Positions 35,601-48,146 of a DNA stretch of 64,000 bases are shown one piece after another. The stretch comes from Styela clava. Lineage: Eukaryota; Chordata; Ascidiacea; Stolidobranchia; Styelidae. The notes under the pieces were generated by a model. The model saw only the letters and a list, made by a program, of their open reading frames with translations, did not search any database and was not told the DNA's origin. The position numbers were made by a program, and so were the translations under genes. The stretch spans positions 11,802,151 through 11,866,150 of the forward strand of contig NC_135257.1 of NCBI RefSeq assembly GCF_964204865.1. The letters run 5' to 3'. The first letter of the stretch is position 1. Every line of letters starts with the position of its first letter.

Positions 35601-38600
35601 GAAATATCTGAAAATGTTTTTTTCTTCAAGTATATTCACTGAGTCGCTGGGATTCTGAAACATTTATAAATCGCTCGATTTTGCACTTTTAGTAATGTAG
35701 CATCAGGATTTTTGTATGTTATTTGTGCAAGTCACAGAGTTACAAAAGGCTTCTATATTTCAGAAAGCTTGAAGCTCATAGTTTTCGCACCTCATTCATT
35801 TACAGGTTGTCACAGACGTCAGGCTATGGATTCGCCAGGAATTGAAAACATTTTCAAACTTAATGAAACTACTTATAACATCAATTACTGAAAGAGCCAA
35901 ACAAGACATTAATGCTTTAATGCCTGGATATACACATATGCAGAGAGCACAACCGATCAGGTATAATATACCATTTTTAGGGAGAATTTTGGATCAACAA
36001 ATTTTACAATTTTAAATTCTATTCGGTTGTTATTACATTATTTTACAGACCATAAGGTATACTTTAGATGAGTGGTCAAACTTCTAAAGCTGTGTCGTGC
36101 CCCCATTTTAGGATTTGTCAAGTCTCGCGCCCCACCTCAAAAATAACTAGCTAGCAATGAACTATAAATAACAGATCGTAAGGCAAAAGTGCGTTTTATT
36201 CAAGAACACTTTGAGAAACGTAAATAATGAAATAAATGAAAAGTTTGGAAATGTAAATATCCAAAATAAGGCAAGCAAGATCAAATATAACAAATATTTT
36301 TATTTTTAAGTACGGTAGCTTGTGGGGCGCACCACCGTTTGAGAACCACTGCGTTAGATTATTTATTTTCTCAAAAATGAATTGTGCGCCTTATAAGCTG
36401 ATGCGCTTAATGTATGGATCAGGTAGTGCTTTATGCTTTATTGCCTACACTCAAAACCAGTATCGGTACTGCTTTAAAAGCTGTTGCTTTTTCTAGCTGT
36501 TGCGTATGAGCCCAATCTAAGCAATTTCTTGACAGTATGTCACATGGTCCGTAAAATATGGTGATGTTTATGAGTGTTACCTGAATTGTGATTACTGGAC
36601 ATGAAGTGAACCTGTGGATCATTCTGCTGGACTGTTATTCATGATTGTGTTTATGTAGTTGTAAACTTGAAATTAAGTTTTTTTTTTACTTATTCGACCA
36701 ATTGCTTCAGATTTTTATTAATCGAAAATGTATCTTAGTTACAAAAAACTAATTTTTTGTAACTTAGTCCTCTGAGCTGAGAAATTGTGACATCACATGA
36801 ATTTTATAAACAATTGATTTTAGTTAGTTAGTATGCTAATGAAAAAGCTATGCTTGTGGACATTCTTATATTCGAGTGTTTCTCATTTTGTACAAAATAA
36901 TTAATAATTATGAGTGAGTCATCTGAAAAATTTTTGATGTTCAGATGGAGTCACTGGCTGATGAGTTATGGGAGTGCATTTCTACGAAACTGGCAAAGCT
37001 TGATTCCATTACATGCGAAAATCAATATATTACCATTGGGCAGTGGAGCTTTGGCTGGGAACCCGTTCAATATTGACAGAGAATTTCTTGCAAAAGAACT
37101 TGGTTTTAACGAAATAAGCTTAAACAGTCTTGATGCAACAGGAAATAGAGATTTCATTGGTAAGTCTTAAGGTTTTCTTTCACTAACCTTGCATTACATA
37201 GAGTGCACGTTTGCATTATTTATGCATGACAACTGTAAAATGAGAAGGGTAGATGAAATGCATTATATTATTTAGAATTCTCTATTACTGACACCTTATG
37301 CGGAAAACATAGTGGATATTGAAAAAAAAATTTTAGCAAATATTGAATTTGACAATTAAACAGTCAATTTATATTATAATTTAATTTAATCTTTTGCGTA
37401 AATCGGGGTTTTTCAAATCGGAAAAAGTAGTGGATGTAGGAAAACAAAATTTGGTAAATATTGAATTTGACAATTAAACAGTCAATTTATATTATAATTT
37501 AATTTAATCTTTTGCGTAAATCAGGGTTTTTCAAATCGGAAAAAGTAGTGGATGTAGGAAAACAAAATTTGGCAAATATTGGATTTGACAATTACACAGT
37601 CAATTCATATTATAATTTAATTTAATCTTTTGTGTAAATCAGGGTTTTTCAAATTGGAAAAAGTAGTGGATGTAGGAAAACAAAATTTGGCAAATATTGG
37701 ATTTGACAATTACACAGTCAATTCATATTATAATTTAATTTAATCTTTTGTGTAAATCAGGGTTTTTCAAATTGGAAAAAGTAGTGGATGTAGGAAAACA
37801 AAATTTGGCAAATATTGAATTTGATAATTAAACGGCCAATTTATATTAAAATTTAATTTATAATTCGCCTAAATCAGGTTTTTTTTAAACTGGGTCACTA
37901 GGTACCACTCGCGCGATTACTTTATTAATTTAAAGTGAATTGATTGTGATTTGTTTAATTCTTTGACTGTAGTTCTTTTGCTTTCGTTTGATGGGATTTG
38001 GTTATTAAATGTGGGACATGAAATGATTGAAACTTGTCAATAATAAAGCTACTTATTTTTATTGGAGAGGGGGATTGTCTTTTTAGTGGCGCGTTGAGTG
38101 AACAAATTTGTTTGTTATTTATAATTGTGGTGAATGATTTACAGTGGCAAAGATGTTAATTAGGTGAGCATATCCCAGGTATGTGCTAAGTATCTTAGCA
38201 GTACTGTGTGGTGTGAATTAAGATAAATTGTGGAGTATTTTAACAACTTACTTTTACTATTAGGCATAGATTATATATGTATACCAATCCATACTTATCA
38301 TCAATTTTCATTGTCTCAAATCTTGCTTTATGACATAATTCTAAGGATCAAATTTATCAATGAAAATATACACTGACGCTTGATTGTACCATTAACCTAT
38401 GCAAAATTACTGACAAAATATCACTTGCCTTTATATATCAATGCTCTCAATTGCTTTTCAACACGCTGTTCATTCTGAAATTAGTTTTATTTTATTTTTT
38501 TAATATCACTCAATGTTTAACGAAGTGTTTAGTTAGGTGTAATAAAATTAACAAGAAGCTTTACTAGCAGTTAAGGGTGGGCTAGTATGTATTACCTTTT

Positions 38601-41600
38601 AAGGTAATATCTCTTGTCTACATCACAGCAATTCCATAAATTAGTTGAAAATTTGGTAAAAATTATATCTTGCCTAATTGAAATATTGAACTGCAGGAAG
38701 TTTGAGGCATATCTTGAAGTTTTTAAAATCGCATGAGAAGGTACATTTGCGGCTCAAAATAATTGTTTTTTTTTTCAGCGGAATAATTGATGATTTCCTG
38801 CCTAATTTTCTTCAGTTTTGTAACATAAACTCTCATGCTATTTATGTTACCTTAAAATTTATTTGTTCAACCCAAGTATGTGTTAAGTTTTACCTCTGAT
38901 ATCTGTGCTTAACCCTTTCCGTGCGGTGGGCACGTATACGTACCCACGATAAAACTCACTAGATTGCGGCGGGTACGTTGATGTACTCCACTGTTTTATT
39001 TAGCAATCGGTCGCAAACTGTTGGTCTAGTTTTTCCGGGTTTTAGTTTATTGATAGGAAGTCTTCTTCGAGATTAACATGAGCGATGGTAAATCTCGCAT
39101 TCGTTTACCATGGGAATTTTATTTGCGGCGGAACGAGGGAGTGTTTTTAAAATTTAAGCAAATTTCGGTGTTTTTTGGGTGGTAATAGAAGACATATTAT
39201 CCCTTCCATCTACCAAAGTATTTTGAGTTAGATAACGAAATTGCTACAGCAATATTATGCTATTGTTTGCCAACCAAGAAGCGGTAACAGTAAAGGATTT
39301 AGCGAATATTTCTATTTTTTATCACGGTTTGAAGTTTCAACACCCAAGAAAAAAAAATGCCTTTTTTCTATCCGGTTTGTGACTCAGACCACTCCTTTTG
39401 AAAAAATTTTTTAATCGCCAATTGCAAGCTCTTTAAATAAGGTTTCCAACGAGCCGTCAGTGGGCAGCAGAGGATCATTACTTTTTCGTTAGTCGATCGA
39501 TTAGTTGTGGGGGTACAAATGCATAAAGTCGACGTAGCAAATACGATTATTTAATAAAAAATATAAAATCGCATGGAAAGGGTTAATATAAATATTGCAC
39601 TGTGCACTATTGGCAACACTGGGCTAAACAGAGCTGATGGGAATTTGCCCTGTGTTGTCACTCCGTGACAATTTTTCAACTTTATTTTAATTATCTGATA
39701 TATTTCAATAACTATTTGCCTCAAAAACTGAGGCGTCACTTTGGGGGTAGGGCCCAATAATTTACCTATTTGGCAGTTGATAGTTGCTTGTTGTTCTTTC
39801 GCAGCACTGCAAAAGATCTCGTCACTCCGTGACGTCACGGAGTGACATAAGTATGCCATTTTTTGAAAATATAATTTTTCTGTACGCGAAGTACCATAAT
39901 ATTGGGTTTGGACTGCAAATTCTTTTGCTTTGCCCTCTACTTACTTTGGATCATACCCACAATGAAACTTAAATGACATGATTGAATGGCAACTTTTTTA
40001 AAACTATCGATGACCAAAATATTTGACCTAACATGTGCCGGTTTTGAACAATATGAACGAACTTATTGTAGACTACAATTGAAAAAATAAAGAATCTGTT
40101 GGAATGGCAGAGAAAATAGGGCAAAATGCATTGTTTTGCGATATAATTCGACATTTTGTAAAAGGCGTAAGTGAATTCAAAAAATTCACAAACAATATTA
40201 AATCTCAAGTTTTAACATCGACATCTGGATTTTGGTTTATATCCCTTTATCGGGTTAACTCGTAGGATGCTAAAAATATCGTGAAGTGTAAAAGAAATAT
40301 GATGCGTTTGTCAAAAATTGAAGATACTTCCAATTAGAAAACGCCAGTGCGTCACTCATTGTCACCAATGTTTATTTCTATGTGCCAACTATAACATAAA
40401 GCTGGAAAAAGCAAAAATGATGCAATAACGAGTTTTCGCAGGAACATATTTATCACTGTCTTCTTGTTCTTGTTGTGTTTGGGGCCTACTGCTTCTATGT
40501 GTGCTTTGCAAGCAGATGCAAGTACTACGCAAAAGAAAATACTTTTCTATGGTTAATAAATTAGATATCCAAATAACGAAAATCGTCGCATGGTGCAAAG
40601 ATTCTTAAACTGAATTGCATTAACGGATCCTCCAGATTCTGTATTTTGAATTGTCCATTCTTTGTCAAGTCACTGCAATAAGATTCCAGATGTCTGTTTC
40701 ATGTTGTCTGTGCAACATAGCTTTTTACTTGACTATATAGATTATTAAAGTTAGTGCACTCGCTTAGCATATGAATATGAAGGAGACACAAGCAGAACGT
40801 CAAAAAAATATCATGTTACCCAATTTTTTGTTGAAATGTTTTGTAATTTCAAACAAATAACCAATTTTGACCTAATACAACTAATTGTTCAACATTCTTA
40901 ATACCATTTTAATGATAAGGAATTTTTGTCACTCCGTGACGTCACGGAGTGACATGCTACTAGTTGGGCCGTATAATTGGGCTGCTTCCTGAAAAATGTT
41001 TGTTGTACAATAAATTTTGCATAAATGTAGAGATTAATATCTCTAGAATACAGAGACAAGTTATTATAATTGATATGTCATGAAGCTTTTGACGAAATTT
41101 GGTTGATATATCGCAGTCATTTTATGCATTCAACTTTTTGTCACTCCGTGACATCACTTGTTTTGTCTCGTCGTTTAAAAAATATTTGGTTGAAAGTGAA
41201 AAGTGAATTATGGTAAATACATCAGTGATACTGCTACCAATTGGCATTCTAAAAATAGCAAACCACCAAGACCTTGATATAGTAAAATTGATTAAACGTG
41301 TGAAATGTCACTCCGTGACATTTATGGAATTGCTGATCAGTGTTTCTCCAGCTTTCATGATCTGTGGCTCTTTTCCAAAGATTTTTAACTCATGTGGCCA
41401 CCTGCTGTTCTATAATAATACCTAATTCTGCTTTTAACGCCCCCAGAGGAAGGCTCCGTGGTTGTCATCAAGGGCCCAATTTGTGAAACCACGATCTAAA
41501 TTATTTAAATTGTGAACAATGTAATCCCAATCTCTGGCTGTATTGGCCACCCTTATGCTATAGCCAATCACTTTTTATATATTTTTTGTTGAAATATTTT

Positions 41601-44600
41601 TGTATCCAGTAGCAACAAAAATTAGGCCTATTGTTATGGTGGAAAAGTTAACCCATTCCATACTATTACTTATCAAGTAAATCGGAGTATCGCCTGACAT
41701 TAGTTATTTACAAAAAAACAGAGAACTGTAAATTGTTTTCTATTTTAATGGGAAGCAGCCACTGTTAGGTAACGAGCTAATAATCTCAGAAAGGGCCTCA
41801 ATTTTTCTGGTTGAGCTTTGCATACCTAATTTATTCAACCTGCGTCCAGTGGTGGTAATAAAACTAATATAGTGATTCTTTTCAGCTGATGTTTTGTTTT
41901 GGCTGACACAACTATCTTGTCAATTGAGCAGATTTGCAGAAGATTTAATTCTTTATTCTACCAGCGAATTTGGATATGTGAAACTATCTGATGCTTACAG
42001 CACTGGCAGCAGTTTGATGCCCCAAAAGAAAAATGCAGATGGTTTAGAGTTGATTCGAGGGAAAGCTGGAACAATTATTGGAAGGGTATGGATATATACT
42101 TTTTTATGTTTTTACATGCCTTTCGAAATATAAGGAGCCTGAATCTTTCCTATTTAGCATTACCTGCTCAATTGATCAAACTTTGGGTGAGGGGGTGGAC
42201 ATAACATTTAAACCCAAGGTTTCAAAACTGTGATTTTAACATTGTTCAATGCTTCAATCACTTGGCCATTATTCTTTCTGTGTATTTGAAACCAACACTT
42301 GTGAATTAGTAGTAGCACTATGTTTTTATTAACAGTGATTGTGGTGTGCAAAGACAGAATTATTATGAAATAAGATTTATGACCAGATAATTGACTATGC
42401 AGTCAATGTTCAAAGTCCCAAATTTGAATAGTGTGCGGCTCACAAAACGAGTTTTTAATTTAGTTTAATCTAGTGCGCGGGAGTTATTTCAATCATTTTA
42501 CGCGGCAAAGTCTATACCTGAGCTTGTGCGAAGCGAACCACGCATGTCATAAGATCATGATAAAAAAGTGTATATCAATCGCATGTCTTTGAGAAAATTT
42601 TCAGATTAAAGAATTATAATAAACTCAAATTGATAATTTTTTTACAGTGTATGGGTTTCATGGCAACAATGAAAGGATTACCAAGCACGTATAATAAAGA
42701 TTTACAAGAAGACAAAATTGTATTGTTTGATGTCTGTGATGCCATGCAGGATGTTATACAGGTTTTATATTTTATAGATTCAAATACTGGTAATTTATTT
42801 TCGACGTGTATGAAACATTGCCAACACAAATAATAATAAATAAGTCAAAAGAACAAAAAACACACACAATGTTTTGGCTGCAATTCACGAAGAGCCGTGA
42901 AAGACTATCGAGTCATTGTGTCAACGACACCATAGAAGATGTTTCTTATAGAATTTCAATAGGTTTCTGTAATATATGGGAGTAGAAGAAAGCACAACAT
43001 GTAGGGTTCTGTTGATCAATTCTGTCAGTAATTTGAATCTAGTCTGAATCAGGATTCTTTCTCAAAGACTCAAAGTGAGTTGAGCCATCTGAGCAAAAGG
43101 CTCATGTCAGACTTGACTATCCGCCAGAGTCTCTTGGTAGTGCAGTGACTCGAATCGACTTGGGCTCAGTCTTGACACTTTCATTAGTTCAGTGTAATTT
43201 CTGAACTGTTCCAAGTATTTTTTTATCCAATATATAATTGCTAAGTAAAAGCGTAGGATATAGGCATAGATTATCAAATTCTTGTTTGGCTGGATTGGTT
43301 GAGAGGTGACTATATTAAAGCAGACCTTAATATGAAGTAATTGCATCCCAAGATCAAGTTATAGTCTGATTATTAATATTAACTCAGTAATATAATAATC
43401 CTGCTTTAAATTTAGTAGTCTGATATCTACGGTAATTAAATATAAAGCCTTCATTAGTACTACACTCCTTGGCATCATTTTTATTTAAATATGTATGGTT
43501 GACACTAGTGATGTTCAAATCCTGTTGAAATTAATTTTATTTATAGTAAAATTTTATGAATAGTTTCATTTGGAAAACTATCCTTTTGAGCAACTGGTTC
43601 TTTTGACATTTTGAAGTCTTTCATTATAACCAAAAACTCCTCTATTTACGTTTTGAAAACAAAAAAAATGGAAAATCAGTTGGAGCTCTGTTTATTTGAT
43701 TAGGTTTTCCTGCTTTTCCAATTTAAACTTAACAAATACAAATTAATTTCCCAATTGTCTTGGTTGAACATGATTCTATTTGAATAGTTTTAGCCGAGTT
43801 TTAGCTTGAATAGTTTTAGCTGATCGTGAAGGCTGTCTACATGTTTCAATGTTGTCATTGAAACTGAGATTTATCCTCTCTTTTGTTCTTTAAGATTGCT
43901 TCTGGTATCATTGCAACATTGACCATAAATCCAGAGAAAATGAAATCTGCACTGAGCTTTGATATGCTAGCGACAGATGTTGCATATTACCTAGTGCGTC
44001 GGGGAGTAAGTAATAGACATTGTTTTTATGATCATCGCTCCAATAAAGCTGAGGCTTGTTAGTTCGACTACTGATCCACTGCCAGATTTGTGATATTTTT
44101 CAAACGTTTTTATAATAGATGAATTATTTATAAATAAAAACTTCAGATTCACGTTCTTTGTCAAATTTACAAAATGTAATTTTAAATACAAACCAGTCAA
44201 GATTCACTATTCTGCTATAGGTTTGAAATGGCAATCCTTTTCTCAGTTTTGTGATGCCTCTATCTACTCATTCATGAGAGGTCATCAGTCTTACCTCCTT
44301 AATCGATGCCAGGTTATCAAATTGTTATGATTTGAGGATATTGTTACCAATATAGTTTGAGTGAATGGATACATTAGTTTATATTATTTTTGGGTTGTTT
44401 TTCTAATGTATATTTAAAGCACTGTAAATCGAACCTGTGTTAATTTGTGGCGAGAAATTGATTTAAAAAGACTTCTCAGTCATTAATTAATAATTACTGT
44501 AAAGATTTATGAATAAAATAAATTGGGCTAATACTAACCAAAGCCAATTAGATGTTGTAAGTTTATTCATAAACTGAATTTTGTGTTACGAAATGACAGA

Positions 44601-45650
44601 TTGCGTTCAGGACAGCTCACAATCTAGCTGGTCAGGTTGTAAAAGCAGCTGAAACAAAAGGATGTTCAATGGATAAATTATCATTGGCAGAACTGAAAAA
44701 TATAAGGTATATTATGTATATTCCTTAATTCAATCTCAGCCTATTATGTTTTGAATATTCAATTGCTTATGTATTGTCACCCTCCCATTCCTATTAAGCT
44801 TTAACTTGATATGCTTTCACTTGTGGACATTTGAAAATCTTGCTGTTTCGGATTTACTGCCTCATTATATTACTGTTTCCATTGAGTTTTGTAATCTTGA
44901 ATCGGGGCTCCCGAAGTATGCAAACCAAGATGGCGGACATCGGAATGTAATATGTGTACTAGGTTAGGGTTAGGCCATAATTTTAGGTATAAATACTACG
45001 TGAGGCTCTTGGCTAGTCTTCGAACTGATAATAGGACTAAATAAGGAAAATTGGAAAAAAATTATTGCCTAACCCTAACCTGTTACCCATGTTACGTTCC
45101 GATGTCCGCCATCTTGGTTCGCATACTTCGGGAGCACCCTTGAATCAATTTTTAATTTAGGCATACATTTTTGAAGGTGTGTGACTGTGTGTACCAGGTT
45201 AGGGCATAATTTCATTCCGACTTTCCTTATTTTAGTTCTATTACGAGTTAGGAGACTGTCTGTGTTAGTCAAGTGAATATACCCCCTGCCCATAGGCTTC
45301 AGTCCCGTTACACAACTTGATGTAAAGTAGGCGAACAAAATTAGTTATCTCCATATTGGAGCTCCCTTTTTTCAAAGCTATTAATCAACGTGAATGTAAT
45401 AAACAGATATTGATCTAGTAAACAGAAAATTCCTACTGAATTTTCATAAAATCCGTTAATTATTTCTAACCAAGCAATAAACAGCGTTATTTTTCATTGC
45501 AGTCCAAAATTTGAAGAAGGTGCCTCACAAATTTGGAACTTCGAAAACAGTGTAGAGCAATATGCTGCTTCAGGTGGTACAAGCAGATCGAGTGTTCTGA
45601 ACCAGATTGCAAAAGTTGAAAAGGGAGTCAAAGCAGATATCTTGATATGA
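32632..45650 (+). CDS. ASL: Argininosuccinate lyase
   Basis: Ten exons join in phase: 32632-32655, 33171-33354, 33733-33887, 35806-35960, 36945-37159, 41886-42085, 42648-42761, 43895-44005, 44600-44706 and 45503-45650. They give 470 residues (human 464). The enzyme splits argininosuccinate into arginine and fumarate in the cytosol, as a homotetramer of the fumarase/aspartase superfamily. Visible marks are [19 protein letters not shown] near the N-terminus, HTGRSRNDQ at 113-121, [17 protein letters not shown] across an exon junction, [13 protein letters not shown], and the family signature [10 protein letters not shown] at 285-294 with the catalytic Ser in the flexible loop. [14 protein letters not shown] follows. 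The residue after KKN is Ala-Asp-Gly where most ASLs have Pro-Asp-Ser. The donor of exon 2 is AAAG|GTACAG, not the GGTAAG seven bases on, because only this keeps frame ([10 protein letters not shown]). Confidence 0.96.
33905..34315 (+). repeat. Dispersed repeat, third copy, in ASL intron 3
   Basis: Same family as 21655-22045: it begins near CCCCGACCCTTGACCCC, then has GAGGCAATGTTTACAACC, GAGAGAAGTGTCTGAG and AAATCGATGCTTGTGG. More diverged, with an internal insertion relative to the others. Confidence 0.6.
34962..35195. mobile_element. 234-bp palindromic MITE in ASL intron 3
   Basis: Almost fully palindromic. Ends GGCACTCCCATAGTATGTGC and the inverse side share ACCAAGATGGCGGACACCGG and CTAACCCTAACCTGGTACAC. 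It is flanked by perfect 8-bp duplications TTAATGGC (34954-34961 and 35196-35203). Confidence 0.85.
36070..36351. mobile_element. 282-bp hAT MITE in ASL intron 4
   Basis: Left end GAGTGGTCAAACTTCT, right end GTTTGAGAACCACTG. Flanks CTTTAGAT and CGTTAGAT match 7 of 8. A relic of the same family lies inverted at about 54930-55118 (shared TTTGTCAAGTCTC and CTAGCTAG). Confidence 0.7.
37310..37870 (+). repeat. 118-bp tandem array in ASL intron 5
   Basis: About 4.5 copies. AATCTTTTGCG/TGTAAATC recurs at 37388, 37506, 37624 and 37742, a strict 118-bp spacing. Middle copies are nearly identical and the outer ones diverged, as expected from unequal exchange. Confidence 0.85.
38913..39582. mobile_element. 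piggyBac-like MITE in ASL intron 5
   Basis: Flanked by TTAA on both sides (38909-38912 and 39583-39586). Ends CCCTTTCCGTGCG and CGCATGGAAAGGG are inverted repeats with one mismatch. TTAA targets and CCC termini are the mark of the piggyBac superfamily. About 670 bp with no intact transposase. Confidence 0.75.
39657..41319. repeat. Cluster of GTCACTCCGTGAC palindromes
   Basis: The 13-mer GTCACTCCGTGAC (itself a stem of five with a 3-base centre) occurs at 39657, 39821, 40928, 41140 and 41307. At 39821-39846 and 40928-40953 it is joined to its inverse, GTCACGGAGTGAC, making perfect 26-bp palindromes. The sequence between the sites is unrelated AT-rich DNA. It may be a transposon with repeated protein-binding sites, but termini and target duplication were not found. 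Confidence 0.6.
44904..45138. mobile_element. 235-bp palindromic MITE in ASL intron 9
   Basis: Ends GGGGCTCCCGAAGTATGC and GCATACTTCGGGAGCACC, with CCAAGATGGCGGACATCGGA mirrored on the other side. Perfect 8-bp duplication CTTGAATC at 44896-44903 and 45139-45146. Confidence 0.85.
45188..45366 (-). mobile_element. Truncated type-B MITE copy
   Basis: Carries ACCAGGTTAGGG, GACTGTCTGTGTTAG, CAAGTGAATATACCCCC, GATGTAAAGTAGGCGAACAA and CTCCATATTGGAGCTCCC in the order seen at 59267-59471. The outer end is degraded. Confidence 0.65.
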
Positions 45651-46140
45651 TTGCTCAGCAGATACCAAATAGCAATATCTATTTTTTTTTGGTGTTGTGC
45701 CAATGTTGTATTTGGTTAAAAAAAGATTCAGAATATACACAAGTAGTAAATTTTGGAAAGCTGTTCTTTTGGCAAATTGACAATACTTTTTAGTGCACTG
45801 TGCTGATGCATTGGGTGTTTGAATGTTCTTTAATCCATTGCATCTTTGTGTTTTTGCTGTAAATTGAGATACTTGTTTTTCTCATAACACTGTTTTATAT
45901 GTGATGAGGTGGCGTGTATATTGTGTATTTTATTGAATTCATTCAGACAACCTTTTCCTGGCTTGTGGTACAATAGGCCAGTAAATCCAAAAATCAATTA
46001 TAGCAATCATAAGCTTAGTTCAATCATTATCACTGCACAGAATCGTGTTTTTAGTATTTTAACTGATAAAAAGTTCAATGTTGTTTGTTTTATTTTGTGT
46101 TCTTGTTTTTCGGCTGATATTTCAGTAAATTGCTTCAATC

Positions 46141-46146
46141 AATAAA
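46141..46146 (+). promoter_or_regulatory. Candidate poly(A) signal for ASL
   Basis: AATAAA, 491 bases after the ASL stop codon. Confidence 0.4.
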
Positions 46147-46846
46147 AATATGTTTTGCAATGGTATGGGTAGCTAGTGGCTGAAAATTTCAAAATTTTGG
46201 ATTCAGGCAGCTAGACATTTGAAATGTGCTTCAGGCCTTCAGCAGTCCCATAAATAATCTCTGGGTAATAAATACTCATAGTTGTAATTCTGTTCGAATA
46301 GAAGCTGTAGTGAGAAATGCATCAAATTAGTTAAACAGTTTGAAGGCGATAAATACCATGTTAGTGTTTTCTGAGCTATCACAGAATCAGGAAATATGGA
46401 GGTAAGCAAAACCACAACTTCAAAAATGTCTGCTGGATATGAAGCTAGCACACTTGAGTTTGTTTCATATTATACCTTTTGAGGAGTATTGACCGTTTTA
46501 ACCCTTTAAAGTTTAAATTAGTAAAGGGGTTCCATGACAAGTCATAAATTTGTCCATGACTTTTGAATCGGCAGCTAAAGATTAAAAAATATTTCAATAC
46601 GAAATGCAGACGTTCTTCTACTACACAATGACATGTTATTTATCATACTCTTCAAAATCTGCATACACCATTAGCCCAACATGTCTTGTGTTTCATATCA
46701 AACAAACTTAGCATTTCTAAATTACCTAAATATTTACCATATTTCTGGCTCAATCAAATATGTCACTGGATACTTTATTTAACGAAAAAGACAATGCGAT
46801 ATTATGTATGCATGGCATGTATTGCTTTCCTTGAGATTTTTAGATG
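46147..46846. other. Intergenic, nothing recognised
   Basis: AT-rich, with no supported gene or repeat before the hAT element at 46855. Confidence 0.4.
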
Positions 46847-46854
46847 GATTATTA

Positions 46855-47614
46855 CCGTGGTTCTCAGAGTGGGCATCGTTTCAATTTTGATAGGGCGTCG
46901 CGAAACTTTTTCTTTTGCGGAATTGTACCTATTTTGCGGTACGTAGAAAAGCCTAAATTTAAAATTGCACTGCTGAAACGACAAGAAGAAAAAAAGATAC
47001 TGAACAAGAAAAGTCTAAAAAGAAAATTTCCGACTTTGGAGCGTTCAAGTTTCGGGTAAAAAAGTTCTGGGGTTTTTGTTGCAACTGGAGATGCAATTTT
47101 ACTAAATGCCGCTCAGGATTATCCGGTAACATGCCCTTTTTGGCCAAATTCTTGCCGCAAACAACACATTGCGGCTTTTCTGTGCCCTTTTGTTGAATGG
47201 AATCGATATAAAAGGAAATTTTAATTCTCAAAATGTAATGAGTTTTTTGATTTCCTCGGATAACGAATATCTTTCCTTGGTATAAAAAGAGTTACGCACT
47301 GTCATCCTATTTGTGACTTAATTACCATGGCGGTAATAAAAGGCAAAATATCGCTCTGGAGCATGTTGAGAGGGAAATGCGTGCGGCTTTCACGATGAAG
47401 GTTCCATGACAATCGTAAAAAGCACAAGTAGCTACACCCATCGCAATGAATGCGCTGTCACCGATTTTCGTCAAGTTTTGTCTGTTCGTTTAAATTAAAC
47501 TCATTGCAAATGAGGTCTTTCATTGAAAGGTATCAAGACGTTTTTCATGGGGAGTTGCAACTTGAGCAACTTTTTTGTAGGGCGTCACAATACAAAAAAG
47601 TTTGAGAACCACTG
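46855..47614 (-). mobile_element. Non-autonomous hAT with BED-like zinc-finger exon
   Basis: Ends CCGTGGTTCTCA and GAGAACCACTG, flanked by perfect 8-bp duplications GATTATTA (46847-46854 and 47615-47622). The minus strand (about 47220-47020) encodes KPQCVVCGKNLAKKGMLPDN and then PERHLVKLH, a C2H2 BED-like finger of the kind found at the start of some hAT transposases and their domesticated vertebrate relatives. The catalytic part is missing. Confidence 0.8.
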
Positions 47615-47622
47615 GATTATTA

Positions 47623-48146
47623 CATTAAAGTTATTGGTGGATTTTACAGCTATATTAAAGTTAAAATTACCAAGGACCAAATCAAGGTTTTTATTTCCCG
47701 ATTATTACCATTTCCTGGTCTGCTACCCAGTGGATACCACTGCCAATACAAGCTCTTCTTATAAGTTCGATAAATCACATCACAAAAAATAACAAAACAA
47801 CTCCACTGATCAGGCATTTACTTTAAAAGAATCTACTAAAACAAGGTCAGGTGCACTCACTTCAGGAGAATCCACTATGACAGGGGTTACCAAAACTAAG
47901 GTACATGTACACATTTACCCTTTCAATAGATGCATTAGAAGGATATTCTTTTCATAACTGCCTTTTTTAGCACCTGTTGACTTATTAAGAGGGTGCAACA
48001 TATGTATGTAACTTTTTATTTTGGGTCTTAATCTGCCTAGGTTTAGTGTGCAATATAAATTCATTCAAATAATCACGCAGCTCTTCCAATTTTTAGTCTT
48101 TCGCAAATTCAGAGGGGATGTAATCGGTTGCCTAGCTATAAAAAAC
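47623..48146. other. Intergenic, nothing recognised
   Basis: No gene or repeat family that I can support. Confidence 0.4.

Noticed and set aside
37310-37870. CRISPR-like array
   Set aside because: The 118-bp units are contiguous without unique spacers and lie in a eukaryotic intron. It is a minisatellite.
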